A stretch of 64,000 nt of DNA from an uncultured Bacteroidales bacterium (GCA_937926785.1 CALBBQ010000014.1:1-64000), one strand, 5' to 3'; counted from the first letter of the stretch, positions 51,507 through 61,053 are shown. Notes: generated from the sequence alone by a model not told the origin. A program made the numbers and translations.

Positions 51507-52328
51507 TTAGACAAAAAGTTTAAGCTGCTCTATTCTTTCGTAAATTTTTTGGCTAAGCCGCTGATTCTCGGAGCGGATTCTTTTAGAAACGCCAAGTATT
51601 CGATGCAGCCTAAACAGATTTTTAACCGAAATTCTTTTCATTACACCATCAAGGAGAAGAGCCAATGGCTTAAACCTGATGATTCCCTTCAAGGATTTTG
51701 TCCTGTCGTACATAGAAAGGGGATCGCGAAAACCAGCACCATGGTGGTAAACCAAATCGGCATAAATTCCAAACATTAGTCCATGTTCAGTAAGCTGTGC
51801 GGTTCGCTCAAGGGGTAACCATGCGATATGCTTTTGGGTAAGAATATTAAGCAGGTTCCCCCCTACATCCGTACGGCGGATGCCTGCAGTGGTTTCCCAT
51901 TCAAATCCCTCCTTCCAGTCGCCCTCAATTTGCTTCCAAAACCCCACCGTTGTGAAACAAAACGAAGGATGTGGCTGAATATCACCTATATTCTCGGTAC
52001 GCCTAATGGCTGCCAGGGGGTATTGTTTAAGAGTTCGAGTGATAAAATCGTCAATGGGTTTGATGGGAAAGGCATCGCCATCTATAAAAACCACAACATC
52101 TTCATCGTCGGCTTCGAGTTCAATGAACCTGGCCAGCAGGTTAAGCTTAATGGCATGCTCAGCAATGGGCTCAGTGCAAGCAAAGTAGTACTTTTGCTTG
52201 TGCTTACAAGCATCACCGCTAAGGAAGGCAAAAACCCGATAGGGCTCACGGACATTCATTTGAAAATACCTGAGCTGAATATCGACCCATTTATCGGTTT
52301 GCCAATGAACGGTTGCAATATATATCAT
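51507..52328 (-). CDS. Putative GT-A-fold glycosyltransferase
   Basis: This 273-residue protein has a likely nucleotide-sugar binding DxD motif in VVVFIDGDAFPIKPIDDFI. It is preceded by KLNLLARFIELEADDED and followed by PHPSFCFTTVGFWKQI, a pattern seen in GT-A glycosyltransferases of surface polysaccharide loci. The C-terminal third is basic (ISVKNLFRLHRILGVSKRIR). I do not recognise a specific family. It is divergent from the GT4 gene at 52391, with about 60 bp between the starts. Confidence 0.68.
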   Translation of the reverse strand: MIYIATVHWQTDKWVDIQLRYFQMNVREPYRVFAFLSGDACKHKQKYYFACTEPIAEHAIKLNLLARFIELEADDEDVVVFIDGDAFPIKPIDDFITRTLKQYPLAAIRRTENIGDIQPHPSFCFTTVGFWKQIEGDWKEGFEWETTAGIRRTDVGGNLLNILTQKHIAWLPLERTAQLTEHGLMFGIYADLVYHHGAGFRDPLSMYDRTKSLKGIIRFKPLALLLDGVMKRISVKNLFRLHRILGVSKRIRSENQRLSQKIYERIEQLKLFV

Positions 52329-52390
52329 GCCATTGGTTTACGTTTATCACAAAAATAACCAAATTTGCATATGGTTTTAACCCTTATACG

Positions 52391-53569
52391 ATGAAAGCTG
52401 CAGCAGCAGGCAAAAGTTTTACTCTTTTTACGGCAGAAACCTACCCCGCTGTGGCAGGCGATGGGCTTAGTGCGCTACTCCTCGGAAAGCAACTGGTTCA
52501 AACCGGTAACCGGGTCGCTCTGGTATGTCTTAATCCCAATGGCCTACTAAAAAGTTTCGACCAAATAGATGGAGTTGAAACTATTCGGATTCCGTATGAC
52601 TATAAAACGATTTGGGGTAGATTCCTATTCCGTTTGAGGTTGATAAATTACCTGATTTGTAGGGCTGATAAAGAATCTACCTGGATGGTTTATGGGGCTA
52701 TGCCTGGATTTAGATTTATTCTGCTATTTGCTCAACTTTACAGGGTGAAGCGAATATTCCGTTCTACACTTTGGGGTTTTGACGATGCATACACCCTTGC
52801 CGGCAAATTGTATCAAATCCCTACGCGCGTACTATTAAAAAAAACGCACATTTACTGGGCTCTGAATTCAGCCTTTTCGGCTGCGTGGCAAAAAGTGGTC
52901 AAAAGGCTAAATGTGTTTCAGTCGTTTCAGGGGGTTGATCTGGAGAACTATAAAATAAAACGGGATGAAGTTTTTTTAGATAGATTAAAAGAGAAGTACA
53001 GTATTCCGAAGGGTAAAACGCTAATCCTGATGGTTGGGCATCTGATTTCCCGAAAGGGTTACCCTGAGATATTTGATTGGCTGAGCATGATGGATGATGA
53101 ATTTTTAGTGCTCCATGCCGGAACCACAAACGCCCCCGAGTGGGATACCATGAGCCGATTCAACGACGAAATGGCTAAAAACATAGTGCATGCCCAGAAA
53201 ATGTTAGGGGCAAAAGTACTTTTTTTAGGAAGACAAGGCCAAATGGGGGAGATTTACCAACTTGCCGATATTCTATTGGTTGCATCATATGCTGAGGGTT
53301 ATCCACCCAACTCGGTTAACGAGGCCATGGCTGCCGGTAAGCCAGTAATTACCCGTAGAATTCCCGGCGTTTCCGATGCGATTACCGATGGACTAAACGG
53401 TTACGTTTTTTCTGATTTTGAAGAGTTTCGAACAAAGTTTTCGCACCTGATAAACAACCCATTGCGAAGGGATGAGCTGGGCCGAAATGCCAGGATATTT
53501 GCAGAAGATAAGCTTGATATCAGAAAAATTGTGTTAAGGTTCTACTCTTTCATCGGAAATCGAACCTGA
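52391..53569 (+). CDS. Glycosyltransferase family 4 protein
   Basis: This is a 392-residue GT-B enzyme. The N-terminal half has the acceptor loop AETYPAVAGDGLSALLLGKQ; the C-terminal half has ILMVGHLISRKGYPEIFDWL, FLGRQGQMGEIYQLADILLV and SYAEGYPPNSVNEAMAAGKP, where the EX7E-type glutamates lie. The product is presumably part of a surface glycan. The ATG at 52391 is preferred because an upstream in-frame ATG at 52313 would overlap the divergent gene and adds no conserved sequence. Confidence 0.9.
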   Translation: MKAAAAGKSFTLFTAETYPAVAGDGLSALLLGKQLVQTGNRVALVCLNPNGLLKSFDQIDGVETIRIPYDYKTIWGRFLFRLRLINYLICRADKESTWMVYGAMPGFRFILLFAQLYRVKRIFRSTLWGFDDAYTLAGKLYQIPTRVLLKKTHIYWALNSAFSAAWQKVVKRLNVFQSFQGVDLENYKIKRDEVFLDRLKEKYSIPKGKTLILMVGHLISRKGYPEIFDWLSMMDDEFLVLHAGTTNAPEWDTMSRFNDEMAKNIVHAQKMLGAKVLFLGRQGQMGEIYQLADILLVASYAEGYPPNSVNEAMAAGKPVITRRIPGVSDAITDGLNGYVFSDFEEFRTKFSHLINNPLRRDELGRNARIFAEDKLDIRKIVLRFYSFIGNRT

Positions 53570-53575
53570 AAGATG

Positions 53576-53602
53576 AAAAAAGCGCGTCGGTTTTCGACGC
53601 GC
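53576..53602 (-). terminator. Terminator of the M28 peptidase gene
   Basis: A perfect 8-bp stem GCGCGTCG (53582-53589) / CGACGCGC (53595-53602) with loop GTTTT has six A residues on its left, which read as a T-run on the minus strand. It is not followed by T residues on the plus strand. Confidence 0.82.
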
Positions 53603-53657
53603 CAGGTTCATGAGATTTAAAGGCATTCGTACAAATGATTATTTCCACTCCACTCAC

Positions 53658-55256
53658 CTACTTCTTCTTTTTACCGGGTTGACCATTTTGCAGGTTAGCA
53701 TCTGATTCTTGGGGGGCAAACATCCCCTCGCGCGATAGCAAATGGTCAAGATTAGCCACCCCGTAAACCACAACTGCTGTTACCATGGAGGTATGGTTCA
53801 TATACTCAGCGGGGCATTTCTCGTATGTGTCGCGCTCGGTATGCCAAATCTCACCGTAGTTGAAGTCATAGCCATCGGTATCGGAAGTGCCAAACTGGAA
53901 TGCAGGTACACCGGCCATGATAAAGGGAGCGGTATCGGTACCGCCGGGACGTGTGGGTTTAGGCCTTGGGGTTGCCTCAATCACCTTAAAGGGGTACTTT
54001 GGGTTGAGGTTAGCCAAGGGTTCACAGATTGACTCAAAGTCGGCCATCATGGCTTTGGGAACTGATATGTTAACAGGAACAGTTGGTCCTCCATCGCGGT
54101 TAAACATGGCTGAAACCGATGGGAGTAGCTTACTGTACTTTGTAACCCAGAACGATGAGCCTAACAGCCCGAACTCTTCCCCTGCCCATAGGGCAACCAG
54201 GATGGTGCGTTTCGGTTTGCCGCCGGCTTTCATTATAAGCCTGGCAGCCTCCATGGCCGGTACAACTCCCGACCCGTTATCGGAAGCCCCGGTGGCCACA
54301 TCAAAGGCATCGAGGTGGCCACCCATAATAACCAGCTCATTGGGTTTTTCGGTGCCCTTGATTACACCATAAACATTGTGAAAAGGCACAGGCCCTGGCC
54401 TAAAATGGTTACGGATATCGAATTCCAGGATAACGTGCTGGCGTTCCTCAACTATTTTTTTGATTACGGCATACTGGTGTTCGTTAAGTTTAATATCGGG
54501 CACTTTGGGCAGGTTATCCCAGCTCATCTTTTCAATATTCTTACGGTCGTATAAAACCCGAATAGGAAGTTTGGACGATTGGATTATACCAAGAATTCCG
54601 GCCTCCACCATCTCGCGGTAAAACAGGGCAGGTTCTTCAATGAGCGGGAGCAACTCCTTCTGAAGATCCTTTCTGTCGCGGTTCTGCCAGTTTAACCTGC
54701 GTATGGAGTCGTTCATTGCCTCTATCTCTGCATTCTTTTCGATAATCCTTGCCCTTTGGGCATCGCCATCGGAAGTGAAATCGATGGGCCAGCCGTCGTT
54801 TTCACCGGAAATGAGAACCCACGCACCCTTAAGCTTCGCCCTCATCCGCTCGAACTCTTTTCGGGTTTTGGGCTCCAAAACCACATGACCCCGCTGAACT
54901 CCTTTGGTGCCAGCCGTATAGGATGGAGTGGCAAAATGAAGAACCATGCCATCGTGTGAGAGCATCCGGCCAAACCATGGGCCACGGTTGAAGCCCACTG
55001 GTAGTACTCCAACCTCCTCTACTATGGCATCTATACCCCACTGTTCAAACTTACTTACAGCCCATTTCACTGCGTTGTCGTAAGCATTTGAGCCCACGAG
55101 CCGGCCTCCAATACGGTTACAAAGCTCGTCGAGGAGCTGCATGGTTTGGTTATCGGTTTGCCCAATGGCTATGATCTTGCTGATAACCGAATCGGGCTGG
55201 GCAATCAGTCTGAAACTAAGTATGAAGAATAGTGCTAGCGAAGCAAATCGTCTCAT
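53658..55256 (-). CDS. M28 family metallopeptidase, secreted
   Basis: This is a 532-residue exported peptidase with signal peptide FASLALFFILSFRLIAQ. It has a PA-type insert around 130-260. The zinc site is GGHLDAFDVATGASDNGSG (His and Asp), LWAGEEFGLLGS (catalytic and metal Glu), MFNRDGGPT (Asp) and EIWHTERDT (His). The overall layout resembles carboxypeptidase Q-like M28 enzymes. The C-terminus is a basic tail ending in KKKK. Substrate unknown; acts in the envelope or outside. Confidence 0.92.
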   Translation of the reverse strand: MRRFASLALFFILSFRLIAQPDSVISKIIAIGQTDNQTMQLLDELCNRIGGRLVGSNAYDNAVKWAVSKFEQWGIDAIVEEVGVLPVGFNRGPWFGRMLSHDGMVLHFATPSYTAGTKGVQRGHVVLEPKTRKEFERMRAKLKGAWVLISGENDGWPIDFTSDGDAQRARIIEKNAEIEAMNDSIRRLNWQNRDRKDLQKELLPLIEEPALFYREMVEAGILGIIQSSKLPIRVLYDRKNIEKMSWDNLPKVPDIKLNEHQYAVIKKIVEERQHVILEFDIRNHFRPGPVPFHNVYGVIKGTEKPNELVIMGGHLDAFDVATGASDNGSGVVPAMEAARLIMKAGGKPKRTILVALWAGEEFGLLGSSFWVTKYSKLLPSVSAMFNRDGGPTVPVNISVPKAMMADFESICEPLANLNPKYPFKVIEATPRPKPTRPGGTDTAPFIMAGVPAFQFGTSDTDGYDFNYGEIWHTERDTYEKCPAEYMNHTSMVTAVVVYGVANLDHLLSREGMFAPQESDANLQNGQPGKKKK

Positions 55257-55290
55257 TTTTTAGATTTTTTTTGATTTGACTTGATAACCC

Positions 55291-55325
55291 AAAAAAAGTT
55301 TAACCCATCCGGTAAACAGGATGGG
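55291..55325 (-). terminator. Terminator of kdsB
   Basis: CCCATCC (55304-55310) / GGATGGG (55319-55325) with an 8-nt loop. The A-run at 55291-55297 gives a T-run on the minus strand, directly after the kdsB stop. Confidence 0.82.
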
Positions 55326-55351
55326 CTGAGGGTATTGATGGCTTACAATTT

Positions 55352-56113
55352 CTAGATTCCTGAAAATTTCTGAACGGCGTTTTTTACCTTTTCCAGGTCT
55401 TCGGGTGTGTCAACGGCCAGGGTTTCCAGGTCGGTTTCAACAACGGTAATCCTATACCCATTCTCAATCCAACGCAGCTGTTCAAGCGATTCGGCCAGTT
55501 CGAGGGTGGTTTGCGGCAATCGGGTTATTTTTCTGAGAATATCGGGTCGATAGGCATAAAGCCCGATATGTTTGTAGAAAACGTGCGTCGATTGCCACTG
55601 CTGGGGTTCTTTGCCGCGAATGAAAGGAATAACCGAACGGCTGAAGTATATGGCTTCGCCCTTGGTGTTCATGATCACCTTTGGGCTGTTGGGGTTGAAG
55701 ATGTCCTCGTTTGCAGCAAAAGCTTTTACCAAGGTCGCAATCTGAACATCGGGATTGGCAAAGCAACTAATTACTCTATTGAGTTGTTGGGATTGAATGA
55801 AAGGCTCATCGCCCTGGATGTTCACCACCACATCAAATTCAACGTTAAGTTCGGATTGAATAATATCCAGTGCCTCTGCACAGCGGTCGGTTCCGCTCCG
55901 GTGTAACTCTGAGGTCATAACCACCTTCCCCCCGAATGCTTGAACTACCTGCTTTATACGGTCATCGTCGGTGGCTACGTAACACCATTCAAACACTTCC
56001 GATGCACGTTCGTAAACCCATTGAATCATTGGTTTACCGGCAATAACAGCCAATGGTTTCCCGGGAAAACGGGTCGAGGCGTATCGGGCAGGTATTAGTC
56101 CAAGAACTTTCAT
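55352..56113 (-). CDS. kdsB: 3-deoxy-manno-octulosonate cytidylyltransferase
   Basis: KdsB makes CMP-Kdo for the inner core of lipopolysaccharide. The 253 residues show LIPARYASTRFPGKPLA at the start, VWTSELHRSGTDRCAEAL-type nucleotide site (VMTSELHRSGTDRCAEA), VVNIQGDEPFI and HIGLYAYR. It lies 50 bp after hutH in the hisS-hutH-kdsB run. Confidence 0.97.
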   Translation of the reverse strand: MKVLGLIPARYASTRFPGKPLAVIAGKPMIQWVYERASEVFEWCYVATDDDRIKQVVQAFGGKVVMTSELHRSGTDRCAEALDIIQSELNVEFDVVVNIQGDEPFIQSQQLNRVISCFANPDVQIATLVKAFAANEDIFNPNSPKVIMNTKGEAIYFSRSVIPFIRGKEPQQWQSTHVFYKHIGLYAYRPDILRKITRLPQTTLELAESLEQLRWIENGYRITVVETDLETLAVDTPEDLEKVKNAVQKFSGI

Positions 56114-56163
56114 GTGGTTTTTTTATTTGCAACTGCGGGTTAGGATGAACCAAATTTTAAATT

Positions 56164-57663
56164 CTATTCACGGGCAAAGGTTCCTTGCCTCAAAAACTGT
56201 AGGGTCTTATCCATTTCCTGGTACATAATCTTGTCTTGCTCAATAAATCCAACTACCGAACGGTACGAAGCAATGAATTCCTCAATATAAGGTGACGATT
56301 TTGCCGGCCTACGAAATTCCAAGGCCTGTGCTGCATTAAACAGCTCAATGGCCAGGATACGTTCCAGGTTATCAATAACCCTGATCAGCTTGGTTGCTGC
56401 ATTTGCTCCCATGCTTACATGGTCCTCCTGACCGTTAGACGATACAATCGAGTCTACCGAAGCGGGTGTGCAGAGCTGCTTGTTCTGGCTTACCATGGCT
56501 GCTGCAGCGTACTGCGGAATCATAAAGCCTGAATTCAGACCCGGATTAGCAACCAGAAACTCGGGTAAACCGCGTAAGCCAAGTATCAGCTGTGCTGTAC
56601 GCCGTTCCGATATGTTTCCCAGTTCAGCCAGAGCAATGGCCAAAAAATCGTAGGCCAACGCCAACGGTTGGCCATGAAAGTTACCACCTGAAATTACCAA
56701 ATCCTCATCGGGCCAAATGGTGGGGTTATCGGTTACCGAGTTTATCTCGGTTAGTAGAACACCGGAAACGTAGTTAATTGCATCCTTTGACGCCCCGTGT
56801 ACCTGTGGTATGCAGCGGAATGAGTAGGGATCCTGCACGTGCTTCTTGGGTCGCTTTATCAGCTCGCTACCCTCTAATATCTTCCTGAAATTTCGGGCTG
56901 TTTCAATTTGTCCCTGGTGCGGACGAACATTTTGAATGTTTTCGTGGAAAGGATCAATACGGCCATCGAAAGCCTCGAGCGAAACGGCTCCAATTATATC
57001 GGCCAGTTTAGCCAGTTTGAAGGCTTTAACCATGGCAAAAACGCCATGAGCGCTCATGAATTGCGTTCCGTTGAGCAGCGCAAGCCCTTCCTTTGATTTT
57101 AGCTCAATGGGTTTCCATCCAAACGTTTTAAGAACCTGTTCAGCAGGTTTAACCTCCCCTTCAAATATAACTTCGCCCATGCCAATTAAGGGCAGGAACA
57201 AGTTCGAGAGAGGTGCCAGGTCGCCTGAGGCGCCAAGCGATCCGCGGTCGTAAACCACCGGGGTAATGTTGTGGTTGTAGAAATCGACGATTCGTTCAAC
57301 GGTTTCCAATTGAACACCAGAATGTCCCAGCGATAGGGCATGAGCTTTAAGAAAAAGCATCAACCTGACAATTTCAGGGTTAACCATTTCACCTGTACTG
57401 CAGGCATGCGACATCACCAGGTTTTTCTGAAGCTGTGACAGTTCTGCTTTGGAAATGGTTTTATTGCAAAGCGAGCCAAAACCTGTTGTAATGCCGTAAA
57501 TGGGAGTGCTTTCGTTCTCCATTTTACGATCCAGGTAGCTACGGCATTTGGCAATGAGCTCACGCGACTCGGCCGAAAGTTCAAGCTTGTGAGGCTCTTC
57601 AATAAGATTCTCAATAATATCCCAGGTAAGCGGTTTGGGTGATATGGTATGAATTTTTTCCAT
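56164..57663 (-). CDS. hutH: Histidine ammonia-lyase
   Basis: HutH removes ammonia from histidine to give urocanate. The autocatalytic MIO cofactor forms from Ala145-Ser146-Gly147 in RGSLGASGDLAPL. The selectivity residues in NLVMSHACSTGE are Ser85-His86, the pattern of histidine rather than tyrosine lyases. The 499-residue length is typical. No hutU, hutI or hutG is present; it sits 18 bp after hisS and 50 bp before kdsB. Confidence 0.94.
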   Translation of the reverse strand: MEKIHTISPKPLTWDIIENLIEEPHKLELSAESRELIAKCRSYLDRKMENESTPIYGITTGFGSLCNKTISKAELSQLQKNLVMSHACSTGEMVNPEIVRLMLFLKAHALSLGHSGVQLETVERIVDFYNHNITPVVYDRGSLGASGDLAPLSNLFLPLIGMGEVIFEGEVKPAEQVLKTFGWKPIELKSKEGLALLNGTQFMSAHGVFAMVKAFKLAKLADIIGAVSLEAFDGRIDPFHENIQNVRPHQGQIETARNFRKILEGSELIKRPKKHVQDPYSFRCIPQVHGASKDAINYVSGVLLTEINSVTDNPTIWPDEDLVISGGNFHGQPLALAYDFLAIALAELGNISERRTAQLILGLRGLPEFLVANPGLNSGFMIPQYAAAAMVSQNKQLCTPASVDSIVSSNGQEDHVSMGANAATKLIRVIDNLERILAIELFNAAQALEFRRPAKSSPYIEEFIASYRSVVGFIEQDKIMYQEMDKTLQFLRQGTFARE

Positions 57664-57681
57664 GTAGCTACAATGTGCACT

Positions 57682-59058
57682 TTAAAGTTTCGACTTTATA
57701 TATTCTACAATGTTTTCGAACGTAATGGTTTCCTGTACTCCGGTTTCCATATTTTTAACCGAAAGCTGCTTGGCCTGCAGCTCCGATTCACCTGCAATAA
57801 CCATGAATTTTATCTTTCGGCGGTTTGCATACTCAAACTGTTTTTTCACCTTAGCCGGGTCGGGGTAAATTTCAACGCTCACGCCAGCTTCACGAATCTT
57901 GCGTGCCGCAGGCATGCAGTAGGCAATCTCTTGTGGGCCAAAGTTGGCAAACATCACCTGTGTGGTCGACGATAGACTATCAGGGAAAAGGTTAAGCTGA
58001 AGCATTACGTCGTAGATGCGGTCGGCTCCAAACGAAACCCCAACCCCGCTAACGTTTTCTAACCCAAAAATACCGGTCAAATCGTCGTAGCGGCCGCCCC
58101 CACAAATACTGCCAATCTCAGCATCTAAGGCTTTCACCTCAAATATTGCACCGGTATAGTAGTTTAGCCCGCGGGCAAGGGAAAGGTCGAGCTCTACAGT
58201 TGTGCTGAGATTCCCCCATGCACCGATATAGCGGAACAGCTCTTCCATCTCTTCAATTCCTTTCATCCCTATTGGCGAGGTGCTAAGGACTTCTTTCAGG
58301 ATGGCAAGTTTTTCCTCATTGCTGCCCTGCAGCTGAATAATGGGTTGAAGTTTGCCTATGGCAACATCATCGAGTCCGCGCTCACGCAGTTCGGCATTAA
58401 CTGCTTCTATTCCAATTTTTTCAATCTTATCGATGGCTATGGTGATATCGATGAGCTTGTCGGCATGGCCAATAAAATCGGCAATTCCGCTAAGTATTTT
58501 ACGGTTGTTTAGCTTCAGCAGGGTTCGGATGTTAAGTTTCTCAAACACTTCGTTGATGATTAGCACCAGCTCGGCTTCGTTGGTAAGCGAGTTTGACCCG
58601 ATAACATCCACGTCGCACTGGTAAAACTCACGGTAACGCCCCTTTTGTGGCCTATCGGCGCGCCAAACGGGTTGAATTTGGTATCGCTTGAATGGGAAAA
58701 CGATTTCGTTTTGATACTGAACCACAAACCGGGCAAAGGGTACGGTAAGGTCGTAGCGCAGCCCTTTTTCACAGATTTCCAGCGATATGGCATTGGAGTT
58801 GCCGGGTTTTAACAACGTAGGGTCAACCTTATCGATAAAATCGCCGGAGTTAAGGATTTTGAAGAGCAGCTTATCGCCCTCTTCGCCATACTTACCCAGC
58901 AGTGTTGTCAGGTTCTCCATGGCCGGCGTTTCAATTGGCATGTAGCCATACTTACCAAAAACATTCCGGATGGTGTCAAAAATGAAGTTGCGGCGCACCA
59001 TCTGTTCGGGCCCAAAATCTCGTGTTCCTTTGGGTATGGAGGGTTTAGTTTTAGCCAT
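57682..59058 (-). CDS. hisS: Histidine--tRNA ligase
   Basis: This is a class II synthetase charging tRNA-His, 458 residues. Motif 1 lies in the N-terminal segment ([20 protein letters not shown]), motif 2 in [19 protein letters not shown], the histidine-specific loops in [19 protein letters not shown] and [13 protein letters not shown], and the anticodon domain starts near residue 360. First gene of the hisS-hutH-kdsB run. Confidence 0.97.
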   Translation of the reverse strand: MAKTKPSIPKGTRDFGPEQMVRRNFIFDTIRNVFGKYGYMPIETPAMENLTTLLGKYGEEGDKLLFKILNSGDFIDKVDPTLLKPGNSNAISLEICEKGLRYDLTVPFARFVVQYQNEIVFPFKRYQIQPVWRADRPQKGRYREFYQCDVDVIGSNSLTNEAELVLIINEVFEKLNIRTLLKLNNRKILSGIADFIGHADKLIDITIAIDKIEKIGIEAVNAELRERGLDDVAIGKLQPIIQLQGSNEEKLAILKEVLSTSPIGMKGIEEMEELFRYIGAWGNLSTTVELDLSLARGLNYYTGAIFEVKALDAEIGSICGGGRYDDLTGIFGLENVSGVGVSFGADRIYDVMLQLNLFPDSLSSTTQVMFANFGPQEIAYCMPAARKIREAGVSVEIYPDPAKVKKQFEYANRRKIKFMVIAGESELQAKQLSVKNMETGVQETITFENIVEYIKSKL

Positions 59059-59081
59059 TATGTAACAATTTGAAACGATTG

Positions 59082-59089
59082 CAAACCTA
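59082..59089 (-). promoter_or_regulatory. Putative hisS promoter -7 element
   Basis: TAGGTTTG on the minus strand matches the -7 consensus, 24 bp before the hisS ATG. A TTG with standard spacing is not evident. Confidence 0.45.
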
Positions 59090-59160
59090 CAACTTTTTTA
59101 CAAGATTGCCTTGCCCCTTAGCATGTTTGGTAACATCATTGCGTCAATGATTTTTCAGGC

Positions 59161-59190
59161 AAAAAAGCGAAAAGCCCCAACAGGGGCTTT
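59161..59190 (-). terminator. Terminator of the mrp-nifU unit
   Basis: AAAGCCCC (59171-59178) / GGGGCTTT (59183-59190), a perfect 8-bp stem with 4-nt loop. On the minus strand it is followed by TTTTCGC then six T residues. It lies 24 bp past the nifU stop. Confidence 0.88.
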
Positions 59191-59213
59191 GGCCGAACAG
59201 TTTGAGGTTGAAA

Positions 59214-59465
59214 CTAGATGTTCAGGTTCACAGCCACTACTTCTTTAACTTCGGGCACATCGCGGATAATTGCCTGTTCCACACCGTTTTTCAGTGTCAT
59301 AATGCTGTAGGGGCAGCTACCGCATGCGCCGTGGAGCTTAACCTTTACCACGAAGTCGTCGGTTACCTCAACCAACGAAATATCACCACCATCGTTTTGC
59401 AGGAAGGGGCGAATCAAATCAATGGACTGGCTGACCTTTTTCTGGATTTCTTCTTTAGTTGACAT
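59214..59465 (-). CDS. NifU-like C-terminal domain protein (Fe-S scaffold/carrier)
   Basis: This is an 83-residue stand-alone NifU C-terminal domain. The Fe-S-binding CxxC is Cys48/Cys51 in HGACGSCPYSIMTL, preceded by PFLQNDGGDISLVEV. Such Nfu proteins carry Fe-S clusters to targets. It follows mrp by 23 bp, and the two likely act together in cluster delivery. Confidence 0.94.
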   Translation of the reverse strand: MSTKEEIQKKVSQSIDLIRPFLQNDGGDISLVEVTDDFVVKVKLHGACGSCPYSIMTLKNGVEQAIIRDVPEVKEVVAVNLNI

Positions 59466-59488
59466 AATTCCTGATGATTTGTGATTTA

Positions 59489-60595
59489 TTACTTATGCTG
59501 AACGTTTACAATTTGGGTTGGTGGTAAGTCGCGGTTTCGTTTCTCCACCTGCATAATGAGGTTTGCAGCAAGCTCATCGAAAGCTTTACCTACAATGGAG
59601 GAGTGTATGGCTACCGGTTCGCCGTAATCGCCACCTTCGCGGATGCTTTGAACCAGTGGGATTTGGCCCAGCAAGGGGAGTTTCATCCGTTCGGCAAGTT
59701 TCTTACAACCCTCCTTGCCAAAAATGTAGTAGCGATTTTCGGGAAGTTCCTCGGGGATGAACCAGGCCATGTTCTCCACCAAGCCTAGAACCGGAACATT
59801 GATGCTTGGGCTGGTAAACATGCTGATACCCTTTACGGCATCGGCAAGTGCAACATCCTGCGGGGTGCTTACGATAACCGCACCGGTTACAGCAACCTCC
59901 TGAACAAGGGTCAGATGGATGTCGCTGGTTCCCGGGGGCATGTCGATGAACAGGTAGTCCAATTCGCCCCAGGCTCCTTGATGTATGAGTTGCTTAAGGG
60001 CACTGGTGGCCATAGGGCCACGCCAAACCAAAGCGCTGTTGGGGTCAACAAAAAAGCCAATGGACAGCAGTTTAACCCCATAGTTTTCAACCGGTACTAT
60101 CAGGTCCAGGCCTTCTTCCTTAACCACTTCGGGTTGGGTGTGCTCCATGTTGAACATCTTGGGAATGGATGGCCCATATATGTCGGCATCAATCAAACCC
60201 ACCTTAGCACCAGTCTTTGCCACTGCTACAGCCAGGTTAGCTGCTATGGTCGATTTACCAACGCCACCCTTGCCAGAGGCAATGGCTACAATGTTCTTTA
60301 CCTTGCTCACGGATGCTTTCTGTTTAAGAGGCGATACCTTTGGGGCAACATCGGCAACTACAAGTATATCAACCTGTACCTGATCCCCAAAATGGTGAGC
60401 AATGGCTTTGGCTGCAGCTTTTTTAAGCGACGATGCAAAGGGGTCGTTATTCTTGGTTAGCTTTAGGGTAAAAGCTACCTTACCGTTTTCGGCTGTAAGC
60501 CCCTGCACCATACCCATACTAACTATATCTTTTCCGGTTTCCGGATGCACTACTGAAGCTAGTACTTCCAGCACCGTTTCTGAGTTGAGAAACAT
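59489..60595 (-). CDS. Mrp/NBP35 family P-loop ATPase (ApbC-like)
   Basis: This is a 368-residue Fe-S carrier ATPase. An N-terminal DUF59 domain covers about residues 5-78. The deviant Walker A is GKGGVGKST (residues 108-116); LIDADIYGPSIPKMF and DMPPGTSDIHLTL are the other nucleotide motifs. The usual C-terminal CxxC cluster site after VENM is replaced by WFIPEELPENRYYIF, so cluster binding must differ from the E. coli type. It pairs with the Nfu protein. Confidence 0.93.
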   Translation of the reverse strand: MFLNSETVLEVLASVVHPETGKDIVSMGMVQGLTAENGKVAFTLKLTKNNDPFASSLKKAAAKAIAHHFGDQVQVDILVVADVAPKVSPLKQKASVSKVKNIVAIASGKGGVGKSTIAANLAVAVAKTGAKVGLIDADIYGPSIPKMFNMEHTQPEVVKEEGLDLIVPVENYGVKLLSIGFFVDPNSALVWRGPMATSALKQLIHQGAWGELDYLFIDMPPGTSDIHLTLVQEVAVTGAVIVSTPQDVALADAVKGISMFTSPSINVPVLGLVENMAWFIPEELPENRYYIFGKEGCKKLAERMKLPLLGQIPLVQSIREGGDYGEPVAIHSSIVGKAFDELAANLIMQVEKRNRDLPPTQIVNVQHK

Positions 60596-60622
60596 AGTTT
60601 TTATTTAGTTTAAATTAAAGCA

Positions 60623-60630
60623 CAAAGATA
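60623..60630 (-). promoter_or_regulatory. Putative mrp promoter -7 element
   Basis: TATCTTTG on the minus strand, 28 bp before the mrp ATG, matches the -7 consensus. A TTGACA lies upstream at 60646-60641, but the gap of 13 nt is short. Confidence 0.5.
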
Positions 60631-60705
60631 GCTCTGATAATGTCAAACTCAAAAAGTTAAAAATAAAAAGATTAAAAGCCACATAGCTTAATAGAATAGT
60701 AACAC

Positions 60706-61053
60706 CTAACGTAGTTCGATGTTCGGATCCCAGAAAACTTTTTCGAAGTTAACCACGGCGTCGCCATCAATCTCAACACCTTCCGATTCAAGCAGCTCGC
60801 GCATGGTGTTCATTCCCGGAAAGTGAATTTTACCGGTAAGCCTGCCGTTCCGGTTAACCACCCTGTGAGCGGGAACCCATTCGGTTTGGTTAAGGCACGA
60901 GTTCAAGGCCCAGCCAACCATTCGGGCTGAACGAGCCGAGCCAAGATAACGGGCAATGGCACCATAGGTGGTAACTCGCCCTTGCGGAATCAAACGGGTA
61001 ATGGAGTAAACCTTTTCGAAAAAGTTCTCGTTAGCTTTTGATGACTGGTTCAT
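60706..61053 (-). CDS. Alkyltransferase-like (ATL) DNA-binding protein, MGMT family
   Basis: This is a 115-residue MGMT-fold protein. In true O6-methylguanine methyltransferases the acceptor motif is PCHR; here it is PAHR, with Ala62 in place of the cysteine (WVPAHRVVNRNG). The DNA-binding helix-turn-helix has the arginine finger region SARSARMVGWAL. Such ATL proteins flag O6-alkylguanine for nucleotide excision repair rather than repairing it directly. The ATG at 61053 is chosen at the domain start; it overlaps the end of trmB by 23 bp. Confidence 0.9.
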   Translation of the reverse strand: MNQSSKANENFFEKVYSITRLIPQGRVTTYGAIARYLGSARSARMVGWALNSCLNQTEWVPAHRVVNRNGRLTGKIHFPGMNTMRELLESEGVEIDGDAVVNFEKVFWDPNIELR

